Assembly (NCBI GenBank): GCA_030770425.1
Contig: JASJFT010000128.1
Span: 62,001 to 126,000, forward strand
Source: Darksidea phi
Lineage: Eukaryota; Ascomycota; Dothideomycetes; Pleosporales; Lentitheciaceae
Direction: 5' to 3'
DNA length: 64,000 nucleotides
Positions 11,419 to 22,763 of this stretch are shown in pieces; within the stretch, counting starts at the first letter, position 1, and every line of letters begins with the position of its first letter. The notes under the pieces are model-generated. The model was given only the letters and a program-made list of their open reading frames with translations. It was not told the DNA's origin and searched no databases. Both the position numbers and the translations under genes were made by a program.

Positions 11419-11659
11419 AATACCCGCAGTGGAGGGAGGGGAACGGACACGCTTGAGGCGACAAGACTTTGGGCGGCGTGATACGATTAGGGCTTTTCTG
11501 GGTTTAGATATGATAAACACTTGTAGTTTTCTTTGACGGACATCCCCAGACACATGTTTAAATACCCTTACGTAGTATTATGGAAACGATCAACTCGGAC
11601 GTTTATTCTCCTTGACCTGACCCCCGCCCAGGCTCGCTCCACTAACACGAGCGTAACTT

Positions 11660-12866
11660 CTAGTACATCTGCACCTCCACCAAACACCTCCTCACTCCCT
11701 CCTCCAACCCCTCAAATTCCATCTCATACGCCACACACCCCCTCCGACTACACTCTTCCCTGAACCCATCTACGCTTCCTCCGACACCAAAGTACACACG
11801 TTTCGCTGCCACAATGGCTTTCCCGCTCTTCACCCGTTTCATCAGCTCCACCATTGCTTCCGTGAACGCTGATAGCGATGAAGGCGAGTATATGGTCTCG
11901 GAGGCGAGGATGAATGTATTGAGGGAGGAGTCAGAAGGGATAAGGTTGAGGAGGTGGGGTACGGGCGTCCATGATCCAGAGAGGAGGGTGAGAGTTATTC
12001 CAAGGGAGGCGAGTGTATTGCGGAAGACAGTTAGGAGGGTGGGGGTCAGGTATAGGTCGCCGTTTTCTTCGGGGCTGAGTAGAGGATTGCCGCCTTCCCC
12101 AAAGACTTCTTTACTCTTCTCCTCATCTAATGTGCTCGCCCATGTGAGAAGCATATTTGGAATAGTGACTAGGCGGAGTACGTCGATGTTGTAGTCCGTA
12201 AGGGTGAAGTACAGCCCGAGACCGTTTTTGAGCGCGTATTGGAAGAGAAGTAGGGAAGGTAAGGCGGTACCGCAGCCCATTTCGATGACGTGGTTTACGC
12301 GGACTAGATCGTCGAGATCTTTCCGTGGCCCACGGTCAAGGAGGTAGCGAACGAGGTCGATGCTGCATTCCCATGTTTTGTAGCCGCCTTCGTAGATGTT
12401 TGTTTTCACGTCGGAGTCCTTAGCGTTATCAGCATACGATACCAAGGACTGAGTAAATGAAGGAAGGGGGGAAAGGAAAGAAAAATGCTTACATCAAGAC
12501 CAGTCAAGGGATTCGATGACGTTCCTTCATCCTCGGCCATGAGCTGAAGTCGTACATCGAAGAGTTCGCGGCGGGGGAGGCGGGCTGTGTAACCTTTTGG
12601 GGATGTTGTTGTGAAGGTTGAGTAGGATATCTTATCTGGAAGGGTAGACAACTATTTGCAGAATTAGACACTCTCTCAAAGATAATCTGTGTTGTGTAAA
12701 CAATATAGTTCGTGCTCTTACGTACTAATTCATCTAGGTCATGTGTCCGCGCTGGGATAGGCGGGGGTGCATCTCGCCCTACATCCGCTGAATTTTCAGC
12801 GTTGTTGACAACATTGTTGGGGTCTTCTTCTATATCATCGCCTGAGAAGCCGAAGCTGAACGACAT
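11660..12866 (-). CDS. HPM1: Protein-histidine N-methyltransferase, Hpm1/METTL18 type (352 aa)
   Basis: SAM-dependent methyltransferase. The yeast homologue Hpm1 methylates a histidine of ribosomal protein uL3 (Rpl3). Three exons: 12866-12726, 12651-12493 and 12418-11660; introns are 74 nt each (GTACGT and GTAAGC donors). Exon 1 encodes an acidic N-terminus (MSFSFGFSGDDIEEDP). Exon 3 holds the family signature VKTNIYEGGYKTWECSIDLV (104-123) and SAM motif I VIEMGCGTALP (144-154), with a probable acidic loop at LTDYN. An alternative acceptor for exon 3 at 12449 would leave an intron of only 44 nt and add ten residues. A reverse CCAAT box (ATTGG, 12948-12952) lies about 80 bp upstream of the start. 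The neighbour at 9604 is convergent. Confidence 0.92.
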
Positions 12867-13168
12867 GGTGGAGTTGCATGTGAGTGTTGGTGAGGAGATG
12901 AGTGGCATGTTCCGGAAAAAAGCTTATCGATAGCATATTGCGTCATCATTGGTCCGCGCAATCGGGCAGAAACGCAAGGGAGCTGAGGCTTACGCCTGTA
13001 CCTTATACTGGGTCATCACCGAGGCGCTTTACAAGAATGATCGAAGCATCGCGAGAAAAAAGAGGGTGGAGCTTATATAAGGAAAACGCTTTCATTGTAC
13101 TAGCCAAGCTCTTTGCACTCTTCTTTTCTGTCGTCCCTCATGGTCGACCAATCATCTAGATCCGAACA

Positions 13169-13684
13169 TCAATTCTCCGTGAGCATACGCCGGCGACGCT
13201 CAGCCCATCGCCTCCTGTCTCTCGCTAATTGTTCATTTTCAGCCCTCCGATCGTCGGTGAGTCTCTCATCTTCGCTAGGTTAGCTTAAAATAATCCACCT
13301 GAGGTATCCTTACCTTGCTGCGGACCCCGCTGGAGTCACGACTGCCAACCCGGTTGCAAATAACTCCCGGGCGTCTAAAGCACCATCCCGGAGGCGTTTT
13401 GGACCTCTTTTTCGGGGATGGAAGTGGTAGTTGTTGTACATGTTCTGCTCGTATTTAGGACCAAAATGCACAGAGTTGCCAGAGAAGTTGTGCGAGCCAT
13501 GGTTCGACCACTGGGTAGCTCCTTGGTTGTTTGTCGTCATTGAAGTCCGCTTGTTGGTGGACGAATCGGTTTTCTTGTTCGTGAGGGTCTCGTTGCCATT
13601 CAAGCTCTTGTTTACGGAAAGGGTATCCGGTGGGCTTCCCGGTCCGAAGATTTTTAATGGATCCATGGGCGAAATTCTAGACAA
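13169..13684 (-). CDS. Small Asn-rich protein with basic tail (158 aa)
   Basis: Two exons: 13684-13314 and 13274-13169, with a very short intron of 39 nt (GTAAGG...CTAACCTAG, including a CTAAC branch-like site). The first exon is rich in Asn/Ser/Thr (TTNNQGATQWSNHGSHNF, then NNYHFHPRKRGPKRLRDG). The second gives a charged helical tail rich in Arg and Glu (ENEQLARDRRRWAERRRR) before TGA. RKRGPKRLR could be a nuclear localisation signal. No domain is recognised. Splicing restores one frame and a sensible C-terminus, which is the main support; the 39-nt intron is at the lower limit for fungi. Confidence 0.5.
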
Positions 13685-13948
13685 CTCCGGGGAGACGAAT
13701 GAGTTTTGGAAAGCTCCGATCCTGCGGATTCATATATTGCAGTGTAGCCTTGTGCGGGGCAGTGAGAGTGAGATTGAGTCAGCTGAACACTGAACACCTG
13801 AACCCGCCGTGCAGCTCTGCATGTGCATACGCGTATGCAACCCGACGCTTAGGGAAGGTGGGGAATCCTGAATGCGTGGGTGAGGTATATATGAAGAAGC
13901 GGGGATATGTCTCGTTTTTCGTTGCCATCAGTCAGCTGTTGATCGATA

Positions 13949-15776
13949 ATGTCAACGTTTTTCTGGCGTTGAGGAGAAGGTGAAAGAAATGGCGGCGTAG
14001 CGGGGCTAGACGAAGGAAATAAATAAATGTTGTAATCGCTTGAAAGAGCAGTTGCTAGTAATATATCGGGTCTGCTCGAGTCCGCAACTGAGTTGCTTGA
14101 ACCCGGCAGATCGATCGGCATGCGCCAATCGTATTGACACGAGCTTGCAACAGATGACCAGCCTCTTTGACAATCTAAACCATTTGCACAAAGAAATCAG
14201 AAAGAGAGACAACAGCTGGGGAGAGTGGTTTACGGACAGGTTCCAAGCAATGTATTCGATGGAGGAGCCGAACTAGAAGCGACTTCATACAAACTGCATC
14301 ACGTCGTTAGGGGAGCTTCAGCAGGATGTCGATGCTATTAGCATAATTTCGATCCAAAACATCCTTGAGAAGATCACGGAGGCCGTAGGGAATCTCAGCG
14401 GTGCAGAGACCTAAATGGATGGTGGAAGGAGGCCGGAAGGAATCGGCATCCAACTTCCAGCCGCTCGAATCGCGTACATCGGCACTCGACTTCCAATCTT
14501 TCTAGTCAGAACCGTGCTCCAGAGCATCGTCATTCATCAGTCAACTCTTCCTACCCTTCTTAAATCGATTATACTCAGATTTCTCGAAGGTTTGACAAGG
14601 AAGACTTGATGCGCAGAGTACGAGATCATTTGACGTATATCTGGGACGGGTATGAGTCACTTCCAAAGTATGCCGCTAACGATCCAGCTGACCGCAAATC
14701 AGTAAAACCAAGGTGAAGATTCGTAGCGAAAGTGGCGACATCGATCTAGATGCAGGTATTCCGGTCGTTCTTCTGGGGCCAGGTCCGCACGGTACCGGAC
14801 CCAGTATTGCGTTTTAGGATACACAACTACCATTTTAGCACTTCCAAGGTACGTCTAAGACTAAATATGAAGTCATTAGTTTCACACTAACGGATGTAGC
14901 CCAGCAGGACTTACCATTCAGTTCAATGCCTGTTAGCTGGAAATCCCGTGCTACACGTGTAATGGTTGTTCGTCATCAGCTATCGGGAGTGCAAACGCTC
15001 GAATGGGTGAAAGAACAGACAGGAAATATGAAGATGCAGATTATGTTTCCATTCCCGTGCGTGAAAGGTAAGCATGGTGATGTGACCAGATGTGAGTTAA
15101 TCGTGGCTGATACGTCTCAGATTCTAGAGGAATTCGTAACACATTAGAGGGTACCGAATCCTTCGGAAGAGATATAAAAGCCACTAAGCGTATTTTTGAG
15201 TTATCCAATTTGCCGAAACTCGGTGCATATAGCCGCAACACAACGAAAGGTAACAGAGGAGCTGAGAACCCTGGTGTAGTGGAGGTCACCGATCTCAAGC
15301 CACTGCATCGGTTTTTAGGTGGTGTCCTGGATACTTCCGTTCTAGGTCCTAATGGCACTAGTCGTGTGCTAGAAATGTGGTGTTTCGAAAGAGGTAAGAC
15401 GTGGGTCGTAGGTGAAAGCCCGATAGAGTTACATGTCAGTAAGTTCGGTCTCCTCCAACCTACTTACATAAACATGTGCTTACATTGATAGCGTCACCGA
15501 TCGCTTCATACCTAGATCGCAAACAAAATAGTGCCTTGCAGCTTGAGAATGCAACCGGTACGAAATGGCCAGGGCATCGCGTCTCTTCAATCGAGCTCAA
15601 CAGCGAGGGAGGCCAGTGAAACAGGGTATTTCAAGATTAGATTCGAGAAAGGAAAGGACACTGAACGAACATTGCATCTCTTGACAGAATTTCTGGAATC
15701 AAACACAGTCAATGACTCTAGTGAGCCATCATATGGAACTGTGGAGATGCGAGAAGGGCGTATTGTCGTTTAGATC
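13949..15776 (+). pseudogene. Multi-exon gene inactivated by several stops and frameshifts
   Basis: Coherent peptide segments follow one another in order. MSTFFWR is followed by TGA and then GEGERNGGVAGLDEGNK, with two TAA stops, and then LERAVASNISGLLESATELL. After a frame change come SLFDNLNHLHKEIRKRDNSW, a TAG at 14274 and SLGELQQDVDAISIISIQNI. Further on, segments such as VTDLKPLHRFLGGVLDTSVL and FKIRFEKGKDTERTLHLL are separated by introns with good borders, for example GTAAGT near 15440 with its TAG acceptor near 15490. Stops sit where Gln or Arg (CAA, CAG, CGA) would fit, as made by C-to-T changes. I do not recognise the family. The helical N-terminus resembles regulatory regions of fungal STAND proteins. 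Confidence 0.5.
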
Positions 15777-17136
15777 GGAAGCGTATCCAGATAGGTAAAT
15801 TGAATATACGGGTTGAGTTTGCTGTATCCAACAGATTGCTCCTTCACCCGATCCGTACGCTGCTATACGCAATATGAAAGGCGCCTATCGACCAGGGTAA
15901 GTGTAATGTAAACCACCAGGCAAATTAAGAATGACCCAACTCGCTCTTTCCAAGCAATAAAATAAACATTTGCATACCCCTAGGTCTCTAATAGCATAGT
16001 TACTATGAATTTATTATAGAGTATCTCTCCTCCACCCGACGTGCACGTGATGGACGGTCGAATCAGTGGTACTTTTTAACGTCAACTACTCAATTATGGT
16101 ATGTAGAGGAATACTACGGCGGTGCTAGTCTTCAGATATATATGGTTTCGCTATTAGATATTATTACTACAAGGGCATAGTTGCGCAACGCAGCCTTCCT
16201 TTAGAAAAAAGAATTCTCTCAACTTAACCCAGTTCGCATCAGCGTCGCACGAAAGTTCAATTAAGATCTGTGTACGAGCAGCGGTGAGTACCTCCAGACG
16301 CTTAGTATTAGGAAGAGATTTTACCGTCTCATTTAATATTACCGACTTATACCTATATACTGATATTGATACGATCGATAATAGTACTCTGTTAGGTTCA
16401 ATTACCAATTACGCCTACAACTATTCTATAGTCTTAAAATTCTAAGTATTAAGGCCCAGATTTGAGCTTAGATAGTATATGAATAGTGAATGATTTGAAG
16501 AACTGAGTATAGCTACGCTCAAAGTGTCGGTTGTCATGCTCAACAGGGCCTAAGAAGACGACCGGTATCGGTATCGGTATCGGGACTGGAGGGATATGGA
16601 TCTTTAAGCTTAAGTTGGGCCTGTCATAAGTCCTTATAGATTTATGTCAAGATAACTTACTCTGACGTATTTTACTATCTTTGTTCTATTGAGCGGGCAG
16701 AGAATTAGCTTGCACAGATAGCTATTTACCACAGCAACTCTGCAAATCAAGTAACAAGCTGACTACTTGCAGAACCACGTGTTAAAGATTTGACACCTCG
16801 GCTTCGCCAGAGGCAGATGAACGCCCCAGTCACGCTAGCAGGGAGGACGGCCCACCCGCACCGGCTGTACCCTTGCTTTGAGAGGCTCTATTTTCAGACT
16901 TGTATGAGTCACGTAATATGCTGAAGCACGGGTATGCGTTAACGCTTTCCTTAGCAAGCATCTAGCTACAACTGTTTTGAAGCGGCAATGATGTGGAATT
17001 GGGGCAAGGCAGACTCTGCTAGAGAAACCTGTAATTCACTCTATATAACCCATGATCAAGCTATAATATCCTCCTTCCCCGGTGAGTTTATGGAATATGC
17101 TCGTTACAGAACCAAAGGAACTCAGAGTCAAGCTTC
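15777..17136. other. Intergenic, partly AT-rich; no gene seen
   Basis: No supportable gene. Roughly 15930-16520 is AT-rich with scarce CA/TG, a mild form of the RIP signature. A short run of GGTATC hexamers lies at about 16564-16583. The last 100 bp adjoin the 3' end of the HET gene. Confidence 0.4.
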
Positions 17137-18379
17137 TTACACAGGGCAGTCCCTTACTAAGTGGCTTCCGCTATTGCCTAGTGGTTTAATTGTTTAACAG
17201 GTATCCATTCGTCGCAGGCTACGGCCACTTACATCTGTAACAATGAGGTTCATTGGCGTAATGACCGTATTCATTACCTGAATCTGTCGGTAAAAATGAA
17301 CAACATGAATTGCTTTTAAAAACTTACATTTGTAGCAATGCAGATCAGTAGAGATATGCCCATATTTGCGACCTGCAGCTGTCAGCGAGGCACCAAACGC
17401 ACAGAAACTTATAGAAACTTACATTTATAACAATGGGGGGCACTTGCATAGTGACCAAGTTCACCGCCTAGTAATTGACAATCAGCTTGACCCCACCGCC
17501 TTTCGATAGATACTGGAATGACAAACACTTGAAGCACTCAACATTGCGTTGGAATCTTCCCGTTTCTTCTTCATCATCGAGTCCTCGTTCCGGTTGCTGT
17601 AGAGAGAACGCTTGTGGTAGAGCATGGGATGCATCGCTTATTGACACCTCGATTTCTTTCCGTAGCCGAACGAACGCCTTTTCTCGCCCTTCCCCATAAA
17701 TAAGCGGTATATGAGCGTCGAAAATACCTAGCAGAGAGTACGCAGCATCCTCTTCGCGTTTCGTCTCGCGTCCCTCTGCCCATGACATTCGCTCACTAAT
17801 GCTGAATTCTGACAGAAGACTTCCTTCAAGAGCTCGAGTACTGATTCCTGTGATGTCGTGAATTTCTTGTACCATCGATTTCTTTTCACCAAGTAGCGTG
17901 CCCTCTGCGGAGAAGAATTCGACTGATATCGGAGCAAGAAGTTCTTGGAGTGTCCATCCCCGAGTAAACCATCTACTCTGTCGAAAGGCTTGTTTCCACA
18001 TTTGCCGAGAGAACTGGGCGTTTCCGACAGAGCCAGGGATCGAGACATCCGATAGATATACGTAGCATTTAGCCGCATCCCGGTACCAGCGGAACATAGA
18101 GTTGATAGCTTCTGAGAGCTCGGCGCTGCTTGATTTGTCGATAGAGCAGGTATCGACCCAGATAAACTCTAGGCCATCATACGCAGCTTGCTTTGCGCAG
18201 AAGCGAATCTTGCTATAGCCGGATTTTCCCTTGCCTGTACCTTTTACTATGTCTTTAAATGTGACCTCGTCCTGATCTGCTCCCCAAGTGTGCGAAAGGA
18301 TCGCGTATCGAGGGATATCCTTGCCAATATATTCGACCAGGCTGAATCCGCCGTCATCTTGAAGCTTCAAAAGCCGCAT
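17137..18379 (-). CDS. HET-domain protein with C-terminal zinc-knuckle repeats, one per exon (342 aa)
   Basis: The N-terminal 280 residues are a HET (heterokaryon incompatibility) domain: AILSHTWGADQDEVTF, then LEFIWVDTCSIDKSS, INSMFRWYRDAAKCYVYLSD and SRWFTRGWTLQELLAP. Such domains trigger cell death after non-self recognition. Exon 1 (18379-17527) ends NVECFK plus one base. Then follow exons of exactly 45 nt at 17467-17423, 17372-17328 and 17277-17233, and a last exon 17177-17137. All junctions are phase 1 and introns are 59, 50, 50 and 55 nt. The small exons encode 15-residue units: CGELGHYASAPHCYK, CRKYGHISTDLHCYK and CNEYGHYANEPHCYR. The end is CNSGSHLVRDCPV, so CYR-CNSGSHLVRDC is a canonical CX2CX4HX4C zinc knuckle. 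The first donor (GTTTGT) is weak. Without splicing the frame would stop at 17468. The start at 18379 (MRLLKLQDD) is the usual HET N-terminus. Confidence 0.82.
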
Positions 18380-20132
18380 GAGGAGCGGACTAGTAGCCAG
18401 CCCTAGCAGAGGGAATCGTGGGAGCCGTCGTAAGCAAGGCGGGTATGGGTTGAGCGTATAACGAAGTTGTGATGTATGGCGGTATTGCGAGACCGTGTTT
18501 GGAGAGGATGACAGCTGGCAGCAGCGAGGCTGAGTTTCAGCACCTGCTATCACGTGGCCGAATAAGCCAACTTAATAGGCAACCCCATATATGATTGGCA
18601 CTTGATGTTGCCGCCGCGAGTAATAAAAGTGACTGCGGGGCTGCGTGGGACGTTACAGAAATAGGTGGTAATGTATGTGTGTACTGAGGCCTGTAGTCGC
18701 AACCTAAGACAAGCCGGCTAACGGTAGATTTCTACACTATTTTACGCCTTGGTGAGGGACTCATGAAGGAAGCCTCTGAGGGGTTGGCCGGTCTAGTCGG
18801 CGCTTCAAGCACAGTCATAAGCCACACTTTGTCACAGGTAGATCCGGCCCGGTGGCATTCACATGGAGCAATCTTGATGCGGCTCTTCATTACACCCAAG
18901 GATCGTTCGGATTTTCTAAGGGGTCCATAGCTGAGTCTCTTGGCTGTATATTGGATGATCTGGCAGTGTCACGCGTCAGATGATTGAGAGCCACCCAAGG
19001 CTTCCATCACAAAATTTGTACAAGCCCTGCATACCCTTCGGCTCACTTTGTGGAAGCCATCCACAATATGTTGATGTTACGAGCTTTCTGAACGTAGCAT
19101 TGCACTATAATCTGGACTGGTATATCACAGTCAAATTGCAAGACATGAGCCGAAAAGGCTGTCTCAGTCACTGAGACCTCTGCAAGCCCGGGGCATCTGG
19201 CCTTGAACCGCCAATACCCGAGAAGGAGCGAGTCGAAACTCTGGTAGACACAAGCCAAGATCCCAACTGTAGCTTTGCTGGCAAATCCCTTCCAGACATC
19301 GCCAATAGGCGGCTGAGCACAGTGGACGATGTAGGCGGCATATGGCAGCACCTACCCCAGCTTCTGATTCCGACGCCTATAAATGCAACGGGAAACAGCA
19401 ATGAAACCGGCAACTCTATGGATCCATGGCTCTCGCTCTCTGTGCCCCAAGAATGTCGGCCAGACAAAGAACAACGTGAGCAAGGGAAACGGCCTTTGAC
19501 CATCCTTCAACGCGTCCCCGGGCGGAATGGAAAGAGTTTGAGGCACCTAGTCTCCCCGAGTGCTCGATCTCTACTACAAGCCATGCGCCGTGTCGTCACG
19601 TATGGGTTCTTGTCATCATCCCAACCATCCGCGAACTGCCCATGGCATTCCGCGAAGGCATCCCCAATATCCCCACATGGACCGTGTGAGCGAAAGACTT
19701 ATCTCGGAGCAAGATAACGGGACGCGAATAGCCAGACGGAGCGTTGTATTTGTTGAGCTGTCTGGACTGTGACAAGGGTGTGGAGAGTGGTAGAGAAAAT
19801 AGTCTGCGAAGACAGGGTATATCGATTGATCTAGCATATCCAATGTTCTGAAGAGTCTGGAGGTAGAGCATTGCAAGAGGGGAGATAACCTGCGGATTCT
19901 AGAGTAAATCAGCTATGCATTATCAGTATGCTACGACGGAGAAGAACCACCTTGGGCTCTCATCGGCCAGAAGGCAAGGTTGGGGGCGGATGCACTGTAC
20001 CACATTAGTTTGTGGCTGCAGCTGCTCCGGCTTGGCGACTTCAGCTCCGCGGGGTCATTCTTCCAAAAGTCCGCTTCGAAGCACATTGCAAGCAGACACC
20101 AAGGAGACGCTCACCGAATAGATTCTCGAACC
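18380..20132. other. Intergenic, only weak open frames
   Basis: Short overlapping frames occur on both strands between about 19040 and 19900. None shows a domain, a supported splice pattern or clear coding bias, so I annotate no gene. The sequence just before 20133 should contain the old promoter of the pseudogene that follows. Confidence 0.35.
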
Positions 20133-21063
20133 ATGTCGGATCAAGACAGCCCACTATCCGTCGCCGCAAACATCATCGGGATCCTCACCCTTGTCTTTGC
20201 CGGCCTTCGCCGGTGCCTATGCTCTGTGGATATGGCTCGCTGAATGCATATCGCCCGAACAAATCCTGGTGCTCTCGAAGAAACTGAGTTTCAACGCTGC
20301 TGAAACGGGCAGGATGGCACGGTCTCTCGATTCATTGCCTTCTAATGATCTCGGAGATATACTGTTGTGGGGGCGTACCGTTTGGGGATAGAAATTGGAA
20401 TGCACCTATTGCAGTTCAAGAACGCGAGAAAACGTATCACGTTGTGGCGGGAGGTGCAAGCGCTTGCGGAACGGCAAGCGCTACTGATGCAGGCCCTGAA
20501 AAAATGAGTATCTTGTTTCTAGACTGAAACGCATATCTTGGTATGCGCTGCGTCCATTGCCCTCGAAAGGCTCCCGGTAGTCATCGACTGATTTGTGTGA
20601 ATAGGCAACTGGTAAAGTTGGAGCAATAGACCAGCGCTAGATCATTAGCTAGATCACAAGAGGGTAGTGCAGTCCCTAGGGCTGAGGCTGTGGCCTCGAG
20701 CATGGAGGCTACCACCGAGAAATCATCTGCACAGCCAGAAGTGGAGAAGATAAGTGAGATGATATGGACACAAGCAATAGAGGAGCATTTGTCCAGTTCT
20801 GGTCCGGGAAATCTGGAACGGACGGACTGGCAGAAGATCTGGGGTGCAAGGAGGGATTATTTCCGCAAAATGCTACAAAGGACGGCAGATAGAGTGCATC
20901 AAATCTCTACGTGGAGACGGATGAAAAGAGCTTTGAGGAATTGCATACCTTGAAAGGGTCAAAGTCCGAAGGTAGCATGTTCGCTCTCCTACAAAGGAAC
21001 ATAGACACACGTAGAGGAGGGGATGGGCGTGTCTACGTAAAGGAGGTAACGGTTATGCGATAG
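20133..21063 (+). pseudogene. Frameshifted fungal accessory protein (N-terminal membrane-helix type)
   Basis: ATG 20133 opens with MSDQDSPLSVAANIIGILTL, a start common in fungal accessory proteins of unknown function. After a one-base shift the chain goes on as AFAGAYALWIWLAECISP and SLDSLPSNDLGDILLWGRTV. After a second shift it reads LQFKNARKRITLWREVQALA. Later parts are VEKISEMIWTQAIEEHLSSS and, after another shift, SFEELHTLKGSKSEGSMFAL, ending at TAG 21061-21063. One hydrophobic segment near the N-terminus could be a membrane anchor. At least three frame changes cannot be explained by clear introns, so the gene is most likely dead. It is convergent with the bHLH gene. Confidence 0.5.
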
Positions 21064-21204
21064 GTACAGCACGAAAGAAGCAGGATGCTACAGAGCGGGC
21101 GAGGCAGGTTACGAATAGTACATTTCAGAAATCGGGAGGCTGACGAAGACGGGGCGGTCAACGCAGACGTCGGCAATAGAGTTCCGGGGTATCTTCCGCA
21201 CAGG

Positions 21205-21643
21205 TCATGCCGAAGCATTCTGCTGTTGCTGCTCCTCCTGCTCCATCTCGGCCCTCTTTAGCTGACGCTCGCAATGCGTCATGGTCTCCAGCTAGAGGTC
21301 GGGGGAAAGTCAGCAAAGCTATCCAAATGGGTGCCAGCACTGCGGGGCAACGCACATCCAACTCCCACTGTTTCGTGTCGATGCCCTTGGCCTGCGCTCT
21401 GGCGATGAGCTCCTTCCGCTTGGTGATTTGGTCCCGCATGTGTTGCAAGGTAGCTTCCAGCACGACGGCCTCGCTCCTTCCCTGGCCCTCCATGCCCGGC
21501 ACGATAGATGCGAGGCGGTCGAAGCCTTCACGGATGGCCTCGCGGCGCTTCTGCTCGGAGCGGATGTGGTTTTCTTTCTTTTGCGCTTCGGTGAGGCGGG
21601 GACGGTCGTTTGCGTTATTCGGCGGGCTCTGCGAGGACGTCAT
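21205..21643 (-). CDS. Small bHLH transcription factor, Ino4-like (124 aa)
   Basis: Two exons: 21643-21356 and 21291-21205, with an intron of 64 nt (GTGCGT...CTCTAG), phase 0. Reading through the intron gives a longer frame (to 21158) whose tail has no sense, whereas splicing gives a Gln/Glu-rich helix (LKRAEMEQEEQQQQN) and a normal end. The bHLH domain spans about 24-75: basic region NHIRSEQKRREAIREGF with the E-box-reading His26, Glu30 and Arg34, then helix 1, a loop with PGMEGQGRSE, and helix 2 VVLEATLQHMRDQITKR running into a short zipper. Size and layout are like Ino4-type partners that heterodimerise in phospholipid gene control; the orthology is inference. Confidence 0.85.
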
Positions 21644-22763
21644 GATGGGCCGGAGCCGGGCGTAGCTGGGCGGTCTGCCAGCCGGATGTGGGTTGGTCGC
21701 GTGTGTGGTGGGAGTGTGGGATGCCTGTGGACTGCCTCTGCCAGCGTGGTCAACTCAGTGCTTGACATGTTCTAGCGAGCAATTTCCACCCGTTGAGAGG
21801 CGGGTCGTGGTCCCGAAGTTGAGCGCTGGTTCGGTTCCCCGTGACAGGTGGTTGTGCGGAGTCCTGTCGTTGCGCGCGAGTAAGGCAGCTAGCTCCGATG
21901 CTGCATGTGAAAGTCAACCGGTGTGGAATGGTCGGGATGTATAGCGGTACGTATAATCTGGAGTCTGGAGGCTGGTGTGTCCCGGCAGTCAACCATGGCG
22001 CCGCGGATCGCGTTCGTCTACCATGGCGAAAAGCAGTGGCAGATTGACGGTCGAGGTCGGTGCTGCAGGCGGTGCAGGGTGATGGCAGAGCGCGCACAGA
22101 CGCGTCCGGCACACGTGCGGACAATGGAGCGGAGAATTCGGGGGCCGGCGCCTCGGGAAGCTGTTTGCTTGTCCGCATGTCTGCGTGTTTATTTATTATG
22201 CTTGCCGCAGCTGTGTCCAATTAGTTAAGCATTTGTTTCATGTGCGGGAGCTGGTAAGCCCGGTGTTGCATCCGAGTACGTACTGCTGGCCCTGCAGGCC
22301 CTGCAGTGCCAGGAAAGCCCACCTTGTGACGCACCATCATCGGCGAAGCTCCCGCCACCGTGAGCCCGTCTCTGCCACGCCGCAACGCCCGGCCGTTTTG
22401 CCATTCGGGCACCCGAGCGCAGCTGCAGCACCCCATTGAAGAGACACACACATGCCCATAGCAGAACTTGAGGACAGCAGCAGAAGGGCAAAAGGAGAAG
22501 ATACAAGGCACCACTCGCCGCTGCTGGTGTGAGCGTAAAGAGCAGGAACAACAACCCCGCCCATCACCGAGCAGGGCAGCTGCGACCCCGACGTTCAGCG
22601 GCACCACCACGCCACTCCACTCCACACTACACTACACTACACTACACCACACCACACCCCCAAGGGCTACTTGCTGCCTGTCCTTGCTGCTTGCTGCTGC
22701 TATGCGCCCAACCCCACGCCCGACACCCTCCCACCGCCATTGACGCCCTCGCGAACCGTCGAT
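21644..22763. other. Long 5' region between the bHLH and Munc13-like genes
   Basis: A divergent intergenic region of about 1.1 kb, GC-rich for this window. Overlapping open frames on both strands are rich in Ala, Pro and Arg, look like by-products of composition, and carry no domain. It contains the simple repeat at 22613-22661. Confidence 0.4.
22613..22661. repeat. CACTA-type simple repeat in the 5' region
   Basis: About 50 bp of CACTA/CACC pentamer-like repeats (CACTACACTACACTACAC) lie roughly 100 bp upstream of the ATG of the Munc13-like gene, in its 5' UTR or core promoter. The plus strand has a strong C/A bias, as is common in fungal 5' leaders. Confidence 0.7.

Noticed and set aside
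16560..16590. GGTATC hexamer run as a regulatory or satellite element
   Set aside because: Only about three and a half copies; too short to interpret.
19040..19900. Several overlapping open frames of 90-130 codons on both strands
   Set aside because: No frame is clearly better than its overlap partner, and no domain or intron pattern was found.
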